A stretch of 64,000 bases of DNA from an uncultured bacterium (GCA_946560065.1 CAMNUE010000005.1:1-64000), one strand, 5' to 3'; numbered from the stretch's first letter, positions 31,637-41,270 are shown. A program made the numbers and translations. Notes: generated by a model not told the origin, from the sequence alone.

Positions 31637-32242
31637 TTACTTTTCTAATCCATATTTATTTAAGAATACTTTTATTAAATTACTTAGTGTTTTAAATTTA
31701 TAAATATGATAAATTTTTTGGTATGTTTTTTCTAGTTCTTGATACGATGCTGTATCTTTTAGTTCACCATTGACAATTACTTCTGGAGTTCCAGTTCTAT
31801 AAAGATTTTCTTTTATATCAGTTATTTTCCAGTCGTAACGATTAGAAATTCTTTTAAACTCCTTCATTTTATTCATAGGTATTGTGATTAAAGGTTTTTC
31901 TTCTTCAAGATAGGTTACAGCTTTTTCCACAAGAATTGTGCCTATCTTGTTTTTTTGAAATGTTTTTTCCACATAAAATGTGCATATCTTCTTTTCAGTT
32001 TCTGTTTTCTTCAAGGATATGAAGCCGACTAGTCTATTACCTATGTGAGCTATAATAATATTTCTAGTATTGTCGTAAATTCCTGGTATTTGTTTGGTTT
32101 GGTACCATTCTTTATAATCTGGATAGTCTTCTTTTACTTTTAGGCTTAATACCAAGACATCGTTTAATAATTTTTCAATTAATGCTTTTGGGTATTGTTT
32201 TCTAATTAATTCATTAATATCATTTATTTCTATTTTGTTCAT
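31637..32242 (-). CDS. GNAT-family N-acetyltransferase
   Basis: 201 aa. Strands NIIIAHIGNRLVGFISL and KKICTFYVEKTFQKNKIGTILVEKAVTYL carry the GNAT acetyl-CoA loop (QKNKIG in place of Q/RxxGxG/A). The C-terminal half (HIYKFKTLSNLIKVFLNKYG) is outside the fold. Substrate unknown. Confidence 0.75.
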   Translation of the reverse strand: MNKIEINDINELIRKQYPKALIEKLLNDVLVLSLKVKEDYPDYKEWYQTKQIPGIYDNTRNIIIAHIGNRLVGFISLKKTETEKKICTFYVEKTFQKNKIGTILVEKAVTYLEEEKPLITIPMNKMKEFKRISNRYDWKITDIKENLYRTGTPEVIVNGELKDTASYQELEKTYQKIYHIYKFKTLSNLIKVFLNKYGLEK

Positions 32243-32294
32243 AAGGACCTCCCAAATATTTATTTTATTATACTCTTATGAACTTTTTTGTAAA

Positions 32295-32319
32295 TAAAAA
32301 AGCTGAGATTATTCAGCTT
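32295..32319 (-). terminator. rpmE terminator
   Basis: AAGCTGA / TCAGCTT hairpin overlapping the stop codon, then TTTTTTA on the minus strand. Confidence 0.85.
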
Positions 32320-32524
32320 CGTTTTGTGTAAATCCATATTTTTTATTGAATTTGTCAACGCGACCTGCACGTGATGCTCTACTTTGTTTTCCTGTGTAGA
32401 ATGGATGACATTTAGAACATACTTCAACACTAATTTCTGATTTTGTAGATTTGCAAGTAAAAGTCTCCCCACAAGCGCATGTTACTGTACAATCTTTAAC
32501 TTCTGGATGTATATTTTTCTTCAT
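32309..32524 (-). CDS. rpmE: 50S ribosomal protein L31, zinc form
   Basis: 71 aa with CACG and [12 protein letters not shown], so the zinc-binding C+ form. Starts MKKNIHPEV as usual; a ribosome site precedes it. Monocistronic with its own promoter and terminator. Confidence 0.97.
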   Translation of the reverse strand: MKKNIHPEVKDCTVTCACGETFTCKSTKSEISVEVCSKCHPFYTGKQSRASRAGRVDKFNKKYGFTQNEAE

Positions 32525-32542
32525 ACTATCTCTCCTTCCGCC

Positions 32543-32561
32543 ATGACAAATAATTTGTCAT
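32543..32561. promoter_or_regulatory. 19-bp palindrome in the rpmE leader
   Basis: ATGACAAAT-A-ATTTGTCAT, perfect 9-1-9, lies between the promoter and the ribosome site. The 7-1-7 core fits the geometry of Fur-family (Fur/Zur/PerR) boxes, though the sequence is not a classical box. For a zinc ribosomal protein, metal control is a reasonable guess; a hairpin in the mRNA is the alternative. Confidence 0.5.
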
Positions 32562-32580
32562 AGTAATTAAATGCGTTATT

Positions 32581-32609
32581 AATATATCAAACATTTTCTT
32601 TTTTTTCAA
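32581..32609 (-). promoter_or_regulatory. rpmE promoter, TTGAAA-17-TATATT
   Basis: Good -35 and -10 with 17 bases between, overlapping the end of the upstream SGNH gene. It would start transcription just before the palindrome. Confidence 0.6.
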
Positions 32610-33285
32610 GTGTTTTTGTAATAATTTTCTTTGATATTGCTTGATATCCTGTTCTATTTGGGTAGTTTGTGTTAGGATGAGAAAAGTAAAGATTCCTATT
32701 AGAAAGTAAATTATAGGTATCTATATAGTCTACTTCATTAGAATTTGATAGAACTTGATTAAGTTTTCTGATTCCTTTATTTAAATAATAATCATTTTTA
32801 TTAGAGGCATAATAACCTATTACAATAATTTCTCTTTTGTAATATTTTCTTATTTCTGTTATTAAGTTCTTGTAGTCTTTTGAAATTTCTGTGATTATCT
32901 GATGAAGAATCTTTTCACTTATAGTTTCTTGGAGACTTAATTTATAAAGTAAATCATTATAACCAACTGTTAAGATTACAGTGGATGATTCGCTTAATTC
33001 TTTTTTTATTTTAGAATCATTCTTTACTTGTTCTAGAAGATTCATGATAGATAAATCTTTTTTAGAATAGTCATTTATTATATTTACATTTTCATTTTCT
33101 TTTGTGAGATAATCTTTGTAATAATCAATATATCCGTATTCTTTTATTCCATATGAATTAATTCCCATAGAGAGAGTATCTCCGATACTTGTTATGTTTA
33201 TAATACTATTTTTTGTTTGTTGATAAATAAAGTATACTGAACAACTAAGTATCATTAATATTACTAATTTTATGACTTTTTTCAT
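32587..33285 (-). CDS. Membrane-anchored SGNH/GDSL-like hydrolase
   Basis: An N-terminal anchor (5-22) precedes an SGNH fold: block I SIGDTLSMG (GDT instead of GDS, so the nucleophile is Thr or Ser further on), block III VGYNDL, and a C-terminal HPNTNYPNRTGYQ with the likely catalytic His. 232 aa, acts outside the membrane. Such proteins de-esterify lipids or wall polymers. The changed block I makes activity uncertain. Confidence 0.75.
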   Translation of the reverse strand: MKKVIKLVILMILSCSVYFIYQQTKNSIINITSIGDTLSMGINSYGIKEYGYIDYYKDYLTKENENVNIINDYSKKDLSIMNLLEQVKNDSKIKKELSESSTVILTVGYNDLLYKLSLQETISEKILHQIITEISKDYKNLITEIRKYYKREIIVIGYYASNKNDYYLNKGIRKLNQVLSNSNEVDYIDTYNLLSNRNLYFSHPNTNYPNRTGYQAISKKIITKTLEKKENV

Positions 33286-33295
33286 AGTGCCTCCT

Positions 33296-33331
33296 AAAAA
33301 AAGAAATATAACTATTAAATTATATTTCTTT
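33296..33331 (-). terminator. murA terminator
   Basis: AAGAAATATAA / TTATATTTCTT with a long T run on the minus strand, overlapping the murA stop. Confidence 0.85.
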
Positions 33332-34573
33332 TATGCTTATTTTAGCACCAACGGAAGTAAGTTTTTCTACTATTTGCTCATAACCTCTTAAGATATGTTC
33401 AACATTTGTGATTACAGTTTTTCCTTCTGCTTTTAATCCTGCGGCAACCATGGCTGCTCCTGCGCGAAGGTCTGTTGCCACTACTCGTGTTCCCTTTAAA
33501 TTACTTTTTCCAATTATAGTTGCAGTTTGATTTTTAACTTCAATATCTGCTCCTAAATCTTTTAAATAAGGAACATGCATAAATCTATTTTCCCAAATTG
33601 TTTCTGTTGTTTTAGATTTTCCATTACATTGAGTTTGTAGAACTGTGAATGGTTGTTGAAGATCTGTTGGAAATCCTGGATATACCGCTGTTTTAATATT
33701 TGTTGCACGATAATTATCATTCTTGGAAGTTATAACATAGTCCGCTCCTACCTCTAAATCTACTCCCATTTCTTCTAGTTTGGATAATAAAGAGTCGATA
33801 TGCTCTGGTATTACATTATCTATTTTTAGAGGCGAACCACATAAAGCTCCAATAATTATATAAGTTCCAGCTTCAATTCTATCTGGTATTACTTCATGGA
33901 AACATTTGTGTAAATGTTCTACTCCTTCGATTTTGATAGTTGAAGTCCCTGCTCCAGATATTTTTGCTCCCATATTGTTTAAAAATGTTGCGACATTAAC
34001 TATTTCAGGTTCTTTAGCAGCATTATCAATTACTGTTTTACCTTTAGCTTTAACTGCTGCTAGCATTATATTTATAGTTGCTCCAACAGAGGCTATATCT
34101 AGGTAAATATTTGCTCCATGTAATTCTTCTGCTTCGACAATATATTTATTTTTTTCATTTTTCACTGTTGCGCCTAGGGCTTCAAACCCTTTTAAATGTA
34201 AGTCTATTGGACGAGCTCCTATTGAACAACCTCCTGGAAAATACATAACTGCCTTTTTATACTTTCCTAGTAATGCTCCCATGAAGTAGTAAGAAGCTCT
34301 TAATTTCTTAGAAAATTCTTCTTTTATTTCAATATTTTGCATATGTTCTGGATTGATAATTATACTTTCACTAGCTCTTTTTATATCAACATTTAAGGCT
34401 TCTAAAATATCACATAAAGCTTCTGTATCAGTAATCTCTGGAATATTACAGATAGTTGCTTGTTCATCAGTTAAAATTGCAGCGGGAATTAATGCAACTG
34501 TCGCATTCTTAGCACCACTAATTCTAATAGTACCAGTAAGGTTATTTCCACCTTCTATTTCCATTATTTTCAT
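33320..34573 (-). CDS. murA: UDP-GlcNAc 1-carboxyvinyltransferase
   Basis: First committed step of peptidoglycan synthesis. The fosfomycin-sensitive Cys loop is PGGCSIGARPIDLHLKG; also AGTYIIIGALCG and DLRAGAAMVAAGL. 417 aa. Pairing with fba matches the second Bacillus copy (murAB) by synteny, but only one murA is in view. Confidence 0.96.
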   Translation of the reverse strand: MKIMEIEGGNNLTGTIRISGAKNATVALIPAAILTDEQATICNIPEITDTEALCDILEALNVDIKRASESIIINPEHMQNIEIKEEFSKKLRASYYFMGALLGKYKKAVMYFPGGCSIGARPIDLHLKGFEALGATVKNEKNKYIVEAEELHGANIYLDIASVGATINIMLAAVKAKGKTVIDNAAKEPEIVNVATFLNNMGAKISGAGTSTIKIEGVEHLHKCFHEVIPDRIEAGTYIIIGALCGSPLKIDNVIPEHIDSLLSKLEEMGVDLEVGADYVITSKNDNYRATNIKTAVYPGFPTDLQQPFTVLQTQCNGKSKTTETIWENRFMHVPYLKDLGADIEVKNQTATIIGKSNLKGTRVVATDLRAGAAMVAAGLKAEGKTVITNVEHILRGYEQIVEKLTSVGAKISIKEI

Positions 34574-34594
34574 ATGTTTACCTCCAAACTTTTT

Positions 34595-35440
34595 TTATAT
34601 CTTGGTTTTAAATAAGGTTACAATCTCTTTTATTCTTTCTTTAATAGCTTCCTCGCCACTTCCAATTATTTTTCTTGGGTCATACACTTCACTATCTGTT
34701 GCTAATTTTTCTCTCACTTTTTTACTCCAAGCAACTTGCAAGTCTGTGTTTATATTAATTTTTGAGATTCCATTTGTGATTGCTTTTTCTATTTTGTCTG
34801 CTGGAATGCCAGTTCCACCATGTAGTACTAGTGGTATTGGTAACTTCTCATTTATTATATGCATTGTTTCGAAATCAAGGTTCGGTTCTCCTTTGTAGAA
34901 TCCATGAACACTTCCCAAAGCTGGTGCTAGAGAATCGATTTGTGTTGCATTATATAAGATTTCACAATCTTCTAGTGTAGCATTTGTTTCAGTACTAGTA
35001 ATATTATCTTCTGTTCCACCGATGTGTCCTACTTCAGCCTCTACTGTTACCCCTCTTTCGTGAGCATAGGCAACAACTTCCCTTGTTATTTCAATATTCT
35101 TATCAAGATTATGGCGAGATGCATCTATCATTACAGAAGTAAATCCTGCATCAATAGCATTTTTACAAGTATCAAAAGATTGTCCATGATCAACATGTAG
35201 ACAAACAGGTATTGTGATATTTAAATCTTTCATTAAACCTTTGACCATTCCTGATATAGTGTTGAAGCCTCCCATATATTTTGCTGCACCTTCACTTACT
35301 CCTAAAATTACTGGAATATTTAAGTTTTGACATTCTTCTAAAATATATTTTGTCCATTCTAAATTATTAATATTAAAGTGTGGTACTGCGTAATGTTCCT
35401 TCTTTGCATTAAGTAGCATTTCATTAAAGTTAACTAACAT
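34595..35440 (-). CDS. fba: Class II fructose-bisphosphate aldolase
   Basis: Zinc-dependent glycolytic aldolase. CLHVDHGQSFDTCKNAIDAGFTSVMID, VEAEVGHIGG and VLHGGTGIP are the metal and phosphate-binding motifs. 282 aa from the ATG at 35440; a GTG three codons earlier lies inside the GGGTGATAAG ribosome site and is rejected. Confidence 0.95.
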   Translation of the reverse strand: MLVNFNEMLLNAKKEHYAVPHFNINNLEWTKYILEECQNLNIPVILGVSEGAAKYMGGFNTISGMVKGLMKDLNITIPVCLHVDHGQSFDTCKNAIDAGFTSVMIDASRHNLDKNIEITREVVAYAHERGVTVEAEVGHIGGTEDNITSTETNATLEDCEILYNATQIDSLAPALGSVHGFYKGEPNLDFETMHIINEKLPIPLVLHGGTGIPADKIEKAITNGISKININTDLQVAWSKKVREKLATDSEVYDPRKIIGSGEEAIKERIKEIVTLFKTKI

Positions 35441-35521
35441 TCTTATCACCCAATCTAATCATAAGTAAATAAATTTTCTTTGTCAATTAAATAAGCTTAT
35501 TATATTAAAATTTGTCGTAAA

Positions 35522-36055
35522 CTAAGTAGTTAAAAGGTATTTAAAGGCGATTATGAGCATTAAAAGTATCCCTAAGTAAGTTGTTTTTTCTTGGTATTTT
35601 TCGGTCAGCTTCTTCCCTAACTTAAGTCCTAAATATGTAAAAGTGGCACTGACAATGGAGAAGATTAATCCTGATATTATTATTGATTCTTTGGTTATTC
35701 CAAATGCTATTCCTACTGAGAAACTATCAAGACTTACAGAGATTGCAAATAAAATCATTGAAAATACTGTTAAGATATCGACCTTTTCTTCAGAGTTACG
35801 ATTTAAAAACATTTGAAGTGCTAAAATAATGAAGATTGTAAAGGTTATATAATTTGTTTGAATGATATTTTTAGAAAAAATATTTCCAATAGTACTTCCA
35901 AAAAGAGGCATAATAAAATGAAAGATTCCGACAATTATGGAAGTTTTTATTATTTGCTTTGTTGTTGGGGATGTTGTTCCTATGGATAATGATAGGGAGA
36001 ATGTGTCCATACTAAGACTTAAACCAATAAAAAAATATATAAGGAGTTGTAACAT
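35522..36055 (-). CDS. MntP/YtaF-like membrane protein
   Basis: 177 aa with six TM segments in two similar halves, each starting with an acidic signature (SMDTFSLSLSIG and SLDSFSVGIAFG), the pattern of the MntP manganese exporter family. Its place next to spoIIR matches ywlD/mntP. Some relatives (YtaF) are sporulation-linked, so the substrate is uncertain. Confidence 0.8.
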   Translation of the reverse strand: MLQLLIYFFIGLSLSMDTFSLSLSIGTTSPTTKQIIKTSIIVGIFHFIMPLFGSTIGNIFSKNIIQTNYITFTIFIILALQMFLNRNSEEKVDILTVFSMILFAISVSLDSFSVGIAFGITKESIIISGLIFSIVSATFTYLGLKLGKKLTEKYQEKTTYLGILLMLIIAFKYLLTT

Positions 36056-36079
36056 TTGATCACCTTATATATTTTATTC

Positions 36080-36589
36080 TTAAAAGTATTTATCAAGTAC
36101 TTCTTTTATTAATGATTTATATTCGACGTCACTTTCTTCATCAATCATACATAATGGTGGGAATAAGACACACCAGAAATTCTCTCCTTTGCCGTCTCCT
36201 AAAGTTATTACTAATGACTCATATTCTCCCTCTTCATAAACTACATCTTTATACTCCTTTTCTGGAAAATAATTTTTTCCATAGTTTATGTGGAAAGTTC
36301 TATTTTGATTTTCATCTTTTAATGTTTTGTCCACAATTCTTGTGAATTCTGGCATTTTTTTATTAATAAATTCTCTAGTATCAGTGATATTATTTATATT
36401 ATTGGTTTCTTGAATAGTTGTGGAAAGATTTGAGACAATTTCTTTTTTGACTTTTTGGTCTTCTTCTTCATTACTATTGGCAATTACTCTAAATCTAATG
36501 GAATCTTTAGGAATTATTACTTTATCTTCATTTTTATTTATAGATAAAATTGTTATTATTATTGCTAGTATTATTATAAGTTTTTTCAT
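36080..36589 (-). CDS. spoIIR: Stage II sporulation protein R
   Basis: Forespore-secreted signal that triggers processing of pro-sigma-E in the mother cell. A signal/anchor (2-18), the RFRVIANSNEEEDQKVKKE motif, and the C-terminal ENFWCVLFPPLCMIDEE are diagnostic. 169 aa. With SpoIIQ this supports a sporulating lineage or a recent one. Confidence 0.93.
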   Translation of the reverse strand: MKKLIIILAIIITILSINKNEDKVIIPKDSIRFRVIANSNEEEDQKVKKEIVSNLSTTIQETNNINNITDTREFINKKMPEFTRIVDKTLKDENQNRTFHINYGKNYFPEKEYKDVVYEEGEYESLVITLGDGKGENFWCVLFPPLCMIDEESDVEYKSLIKEVLDKYF

Positions 36590-36591
36590 AG

Positions 36592-36624
36592 AAAAACCTC
36601 GCTTTCATAAGAATAGTGAGGTTT
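36592..36624 (-). terminator. prmC terminator
   Basis: AAACCTC / GAGGTTT with TTTTTC on the minus strand, between prmC and spoIIR. Confidence 0.8.
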
Positions 36625-36635
36625 ATTTTGAATTT

Positions 36636-37460
36636 TTATACAATATTTTTAAAAATAAATAACATTCTGTCTTTTCCTGAGAGATCTTTTTTTACTATAA
36701 TTTGGATATTATCTAGTTCTTCTTGAGCTATTTTTGTAATATCATTGGCTTGAGTATAACCTATTTCAAAGGCAATTATACTTTTTTCTTTCAAATGTTT
36801 TTTTACAGTTTTTAATATTTTTCTGTAGCAGTCCAATCCATCTGCTCCTGCATATAAAGCTAGCGAAGGTTCATTGTTTTTTACTATTTCTTCGATTTCT
36901 TCATTTTCTTTTATGTATGGAGGATTGCTTATTACTATATCGTACTTTTTAGTAATGTTGGTGAAAAAGTCACTTTCAATTATATTGGCTTTTGAATTTA
37001 GTTTTTCACAGTTTTTGTGTGTAACTTTAAGAGCTTCTTTACTAATATCGACTAAATCCACAGAATTTGTGGAAACTTTTTTCTCAAGAGTAAGCCCTAT
37101 TACACCACTTCCACAACCTAAATCTATAATATCCACAGGTTCTGTGTAATTCTGATTTATATAGTTTATAGTATTTTCCACTAATTCTTCAGTTTCAAAT
37201 CTTGGTATTAGAACATTTTCGTTGACATAAAATTGATTTCCATAAAAATTAACATAGCCCATTACATATTGGAGAGGTTTTCCTGCTTCCAGTGCTAGAA
37301 TCTCTTCTTTGTATAATTTTGCTTTTTCTTCTGGAACTATTTCATTTAAATTCATGAGTAATTCTAAAGGATTTTTTCCAATTAATTCGGCAAGAAGAAT
37401 TTTAGCATGATCTGAATGACAATGACTTTTTCCATATATTAATAAATCTTCAACTCTCAT
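36636..37460 (-). CDS. prmC: Release factor glutamine methyltransferase
   Basis: Methylates the Gln of the GGQ motif in RF1 and RF2. VDIIDLGCGSGVIGLTLE is the SAM site and ISNPPYI the catalytic NPPY. 274 aa. Directly downstream of prfA, its substrate. Confidence 0.96.
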   Translation of the reverse strand: MRVEDLLIYGKSHCHSDHAKILLAELIGKNPLELLMNLNEIVPEEKAKLYKEEILALEAGKPLQYVMGYVNFYGNQFYVNENVLIPRFETEELVENTINYINQNYTEPVDIIDLGCGSGVIGLTLEKKVSTNSVDLVDISKEALKVTHKNCEKLNSKANIIESDFFTNITKKYDIVISNPPYIKENEEIEEIVKNNEPSLALYAGADGLDCYRKILKTVKKHLKEKSIIAFEIGYTQANDITKIAQEELDNIQIIVKKDLSGKDRMLFIFKNIV

Positions 37461-37490
37461 TTTATTTTTTTAGACCTTTCCTTTGTTTAA

Positions 37491-38555
37491 CTATTCTTCT
37501 TCTCCTTGTAATTTTCTTTTTTGATCTTCTTGAATTAGAGCATTAATGACGTCTTCTAAGTCTCCATCCATTACACGATCAAGATTTTTAGTAGTAAATC
37601 CGATACGATGGTCTGTAACTCTATTTTGTGGATAGTTATATGTTCTGATTTTCTCCGCTCTATCTCCAGTACCTATCTTACTACGTCTTTCATTACCTTC
37701 TTTTTCTGCTTTTTCTTGTTCTTGTAATTCATATAAGCGTGATCTTAATACTTTCATAGCCTGTTCTTTATTTTGAATTTGACTTCTTTCATTTTGGCAT
37801 GTAACTACAGTATTTGTAGGTAAGTGTGTAATTCTTACAGCTGAATCTGTTGTATTTACTCCTTGTCCTCCGCAACCACTTGATCGGTAGATATCAATTC
37901 TTAAATCGTTAGGATTGATTTCTATTTCAACATCTTCATCAGCTTCTGGCATTACTAAGACTGTTGCGGTAGATGTTTGAAGTCGTCCATTTGATTCAGT
38001 TACAGGAACTCTTTGAACTCTGTGAGATCCACTTTCATATTTTAGTAGAGAGTATGCTCCATTTCCTTTGATGATAAATTCTATCTGACTAAATCCTCCT
38101 GCTGTTCCATCTATAGAGTTATATACTTGATAAGAGAATCCTTGTTTTTCAGCATATCTTGTGTACATTCTGAATAGGTCTCCTGCAAATATATTAGCTT
38201 CATCTCCACCTGCTGCTCCTCTTATTTCAACGATAACATTTTTACTGTCATTAGGATCCTTTGGTATTAATAAGATTTCTAATTCTCCATCTAATTGTTC
38301 TTTTTGTGTTTCTAAGTCTTTTAATTCCTCTTTAGCCATGTCGCCTAGTTCAGGGTCCTTAACCATTTCTTTGGTACTTTCAATTTCTTCTAAGATTTTT
38401 TTATATTTCTTATAGCAAACAACAATATCTTCTAAATTAGACATTTCTTTTGAATATTCTCTTGTTTTTTTTATATCACTTAAAACTTCTGGTTTCGTTA
38501 GTTCTTGTTCTAATTCATTGTATTTCGCAAGTGTTGCTTCTAAACGTTCTATCAT
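37491..38555 (-). CDS. prfA: Peptide chain release factor 1
   Basis: Recognises UAA and UAG. SGCGGQGVN is the catalytic loop and RVPVTESNGRLQTS carries the PxT-type codon-recognition loop. 354 aa, upstream of prmC. Confidence 0.97.
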   Translation of the reverse strand: MIERLEATLAKYNELEQELTKPEVLSDIKKTREYSKEMSNLEDIVVCYKKYKKILEEIESTKEMVKDPELGDMAKEELKDLETQKEQLDGELEILLIPKDPNDSKNVIVEIRGAAGGDEANIFAGDLFRMYTRYAEKQGFSYQVYNSIDGTAGGFSQIEFIIKGNGAYSLLKYESGSHRVQRVPVTESNGRLQTSTATVLVMPEADEDVEIEINPNDLRIDIYRSSGCGGQGVNTTDSAVRITHLPTNTVVTCQNERSQIQNKEQAMKVLRSRLYELQEQEKAEKEGNERRSKIGTGDRAEKIRTYNYPQNRVTDHRIGFTTKNLDRVMDGDLEDVINALIQEDQKRKLQGEEE

Positions 38556-38605
38556 ATTTTCACCCTTTCTTGGTAATTCAGTCCTATTATAACATAATAT
38601 CTTGA

Positions 38606-38633
38606 TGAAAAAAACTAGATTATTCCTCTAGTT
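38606..38633 (-). terminator. rpoE terminator
   Basis: AACTAGA / TCTAGTT and T7 on the minus strand, overlapping the end of the gene. Confidence 0.8.
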
Positions 38634-39063
38634 CTAATTCATCTTCATCTATTACTACTAAATCTTTTAATTCCTCATTAGCATCTTCATCATAATCAGA
38701 ATCATCAGTGTCATCAAAGCTATCTTCTTCTATTTCTTCTTCTGGTTTTTCTTCGATTTCTTCGTCTTCATCTTCTTCGTCTTCATCTTCTGATACTTTG
38801 ATTAGTTTATCTGATGTATGATTACTTCTTAAGTCCCATTTTCCACTATCTAACAAAATGAATCTTTTATCTGTAGCTAGTGCAGTATAAAAATCTGCTA
38901 TCTTTGATTCAAATGTACTTTCTGGTAATTCAAGTAACTTAATTATTTTCTTAAATAAATCGGCAGTGTTGATTGTTTTTTTACTATCTTCTAATATTAA
39001 CTTAGCAATATCCTTATTCGATAGTAACTCTAAATCTTCTTTTTTCATTTTCTTTAGACTCAT
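38620..39063 (-). CDS. rpoE: RNA polymerase delta subunit
   Basis: 147 aa: a folded HARE domain (1-80, ADLFKKIIKLLELPE... FILLDSGKWDLR) and a highly acidic disordered tail of Asp/Glu runs. This composition is specific to the Bacillota delta factor, which speeds polymerase recycling. Next to argS as in Bacilli. Confidence 0.95.
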   Translation of the reverse strand: MSLKKMKKEDLELLSNKDIAKLILEDSKKTINTADLFKKIIKLLELPESTFESKIADFYTALATDKRFILLDSGKWDLRSNHTSDKLIKVSEDEDEEDEDEEIEEKPEEEIEEDSFDDTDDSDYDEDANEELKDLVVIDEDELELEE

Positions 39064-39174
39064 AAATAGCCCTCCTATATCAAAACATTATATGCTTGAA
39101 AATATCTTTTGTGTGGTAATGGAAAATCACCAACAAAGTTATAACATATATCTTATATCTTGACAACACTTTTT

Positions 39175-40923
39175 TTACATTTTATTTGGAACCTTAATTC
39201 CTAAGATATCTAATAACATTGTGTTTATGTTATAAACTATTTTTGTTAAGACTAACCAAGATTCTTGTAATGCTTGATTTTCTTCAGTTAAAACTTTATT
39301 TTCTGCGTAAAATTTATTGTATTGTGATGTTATTTTATATAGGTATTCTGCTATTTCATTTAATGATCTTGTATCTAGAGATTTATTTAGTATAGCAGGC
39401 AAGTTTAGTATTGTTAGAGCTATATCTTTTTCTGTTTGTCCAGTTAATACTTTTACTTCTTCAGACTTTAATTCTTTAGCTTTTGTTAGTAATGATTTCA
39501 TTCTAATAGTTGAGTATAAAAGATATGGTCCAGTCTTTCCTTCTAAGTCAGCAAACTTTTCGATTTCAAAAATATAATCTGTACTTCTGAATGGTAAAAA
39601 ATCAGCATATTTTAGAGCAGCAATGGCAACTGTTCTTGCAACACTTTCTTTTTCTTCTTCATTAACTGTTTCTGGATTAATTCTTTTTAATGTTTCGTTG
39701 GTTACTAGGTCAATTAAACTCTTTAGGGTCATTACTCCACCATCTCTAGTTTTAAATGGCTTACCATCTTTACCATTCATTGTTCCAAACCCAACAAATT
39801 CTAAGTTAACGTTATCTTCAACTAATTTAGCTTTTCTGGCAGCACGGAATACTTGTTCAAAGTGAAGACTTTGTCTTCCATCTACTACATATAAAATTTC
39901 ATCTGGATTATAATCTTTCTTTCTTTGAAGAATTGTTGCAAGATCTGTTGTCTCATAAGAGATTGAACCATTTGATTTAATAAATAATAATGGTGGCATT
40001 GGAGAATTATCTGTTTCTTCAGCTACTTCAATTATTTTTGCTCCATTGCTGTCTTTTAAAAGATTCTTTTCCTCAAATATCGCATTTAATTCTTCAAAAT
40101 GTTCTACAGCATCACTTTCGCCTAACCATAAATCGTAGTCAACGTTCAAGCTGTCGTAAACTTTTTTAATATCGGCTTTAGATATTTCTACGACCTTTTT
40201 CCATAAATCGTAATAGCCTCTTTCTTTCTTTTGAATCTTAACTGTGACTTCACGTGCCTCTTCTAAATATTCTTCATCTTCTTTTGATTTTGTTGATGCT
40301 AAAGGATAGATTCTTTCTAAATCTGCATTTGTAATTGGCAAGTCTACTTCTTCATAATTTCCTGTATAACTCTCATCAAAATATGGTAATTCTGGATACA
40401 TCTTCTTTATTTCCAAAACAACTAGTCCTAGTGGTCTACCATAGTCACCAAGATGAGCATCTCCTAACACTTCATATCCTAGTAATCTGCCTAATCTTTT
40501 TAGTGCTTCACCTAAATTGGCACTTCTTAAATGTCCTACATGTAAAGCTTTAGATACATTTGCTCCTCCAAAATCGATAATTATTTTCTTCGATTCTCTT
40601 TTTTCAATATTTGAAAAGATATCCTTATTGATTCTATTTAATATTTCAATTGTGTATTCTTCGCTTAAACTAATATTTATAAATCCTGGTCCAGCTATGT
40701 TGATGTTTGTAAAATGATTGTTCTTTTCTAATTCTTCAACTATTTTAGCAGCAATTGTGCGAGGATTTTCTTTATAAGTTTTAGCTAATTGCATAGCATC
40801 ATTTAATTGATATTCTCCAAGGTCTCTTCTATTTGATGTCTCGAGAGATAATTTTTCAACATCATATCCTGCTTTTTTTACTATTTCTTTTAATTCCTGT
40901 TCTAATTCTTTTAATATACTCAT
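39175..40923 (-). CDS. argS: Arginyl-tRNA synthetase
   Basis: Class I synthetase. HVGHLRSANLG is the HIGH motif; the KMSKS region is replaced by FGTMNGKDGKPFKTRDGG, as in many ArgRS. N-terminal Add1 domain and DALR anticodon-binding domain (TGPYLLYSTIRM onward). 582 aa. Overlaps the DUF1934 gene by four bases. Confidence 0.97.
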   Translation of the reverse strand: MSILKELEQELKEIVKKAGYDVEKLSLETSNRRDLGEYQLNDAMQLAKTYKENPRTIAAKIVEELEKNNHFTNINIAGPGFINISLSEEYTIEILNRINKDIFSNIEKRESKKIIIDFGGANVSKALHVGHLRSANLGEALKRLGRLLGYEVLGDAHLGDYGRPLGLVVLEIKKMYPELPYFDESYTGNYEEVDLPITNADLERIYPLASTKSKEDEEYLEEAREVTVKIQKKERGYYDLWKKVVEISKADIKKVYDSLNVDYDLWLGESDAVEHFEELNAIFEEKNLLKDSNGAKIIEVAEETDNSPMPPLLFIKSNGSISYETTDLATILQRKKDYNPDEILYVVDGRQSLHFEQVFRAARKAKLVEDNVNLEFVGFGTMNGKDGKPFKTRDGGVMTLKSLIDLVTNETLKRINPETVNEEEKESVARTVAIAALKYADFLPFRSTDYIFEIEKFADLEGKTGPYLLYSTIRMKSLLTKAKELKSEEVKVLTGQTEKDIALTILNLPAILNKSLDTRSLNEIAEYLYKITSQYNKFYAENKVLTEENQALQESWLVLTKIVYNINTMLLDILGIKVPNKM

Positions 40924-41270
40924 TTTATTTCCTCTATGCGATATAAAAATTCATTATCTTCTGTACTAAATTTTATTTCTATATCGTTATCCTTTCTTTT
41001 TATCTTTTTTGTTTTTATATCAACTTCTAATTCTTTATTTAATTCTTTAATAAATATTTTTCCTTTAGTTTTTTTTTCTTTGTTAAATTGATAACTCATC
41101 CGTAGTTCATTATTCTCCCGATATAAGTTCATGTTGTGGTAGTTGAATCTTACTGTCGTTGTAGAATCTTCTTTATACTTAATAATTTCGTCTTGAAGTA
41201 TAGCTGATGTTTTTACTGTGTTATCTGATTCTGTATTTTTAATACTAACTATTATATTAATTTTAGACAT
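40920..41270 (-). CDS. DUF1934 (YwiB-like) beta-barrel protein
   Basis: 116 aa of short alternating strands ending in EFLYRIEEIK. The position immediately upstream of argS is conserved for ywiB in Bacilli, and the pattern fits DUF1934, a lipocalin-like barrel of unknown role. Confidence 0.8.
   Translation of the reverse strand: MSKINIIVSIKNTESDNTVKTSAILQDEIIKYKEDSTTTVRFNYHNMNLYRENNELRMSYQFNKEKKTKGKIFIKELNKELEVDIKTKKIKRKDNDIEIKFSTEDNEFLYRIEEIK

Noticed and set aside
32260..32472. 70-codon frame overlapping rpmE on the same strand
   Set aside because: It is out of frame with L31, which is unmistakable there, and has no start signal of its own.
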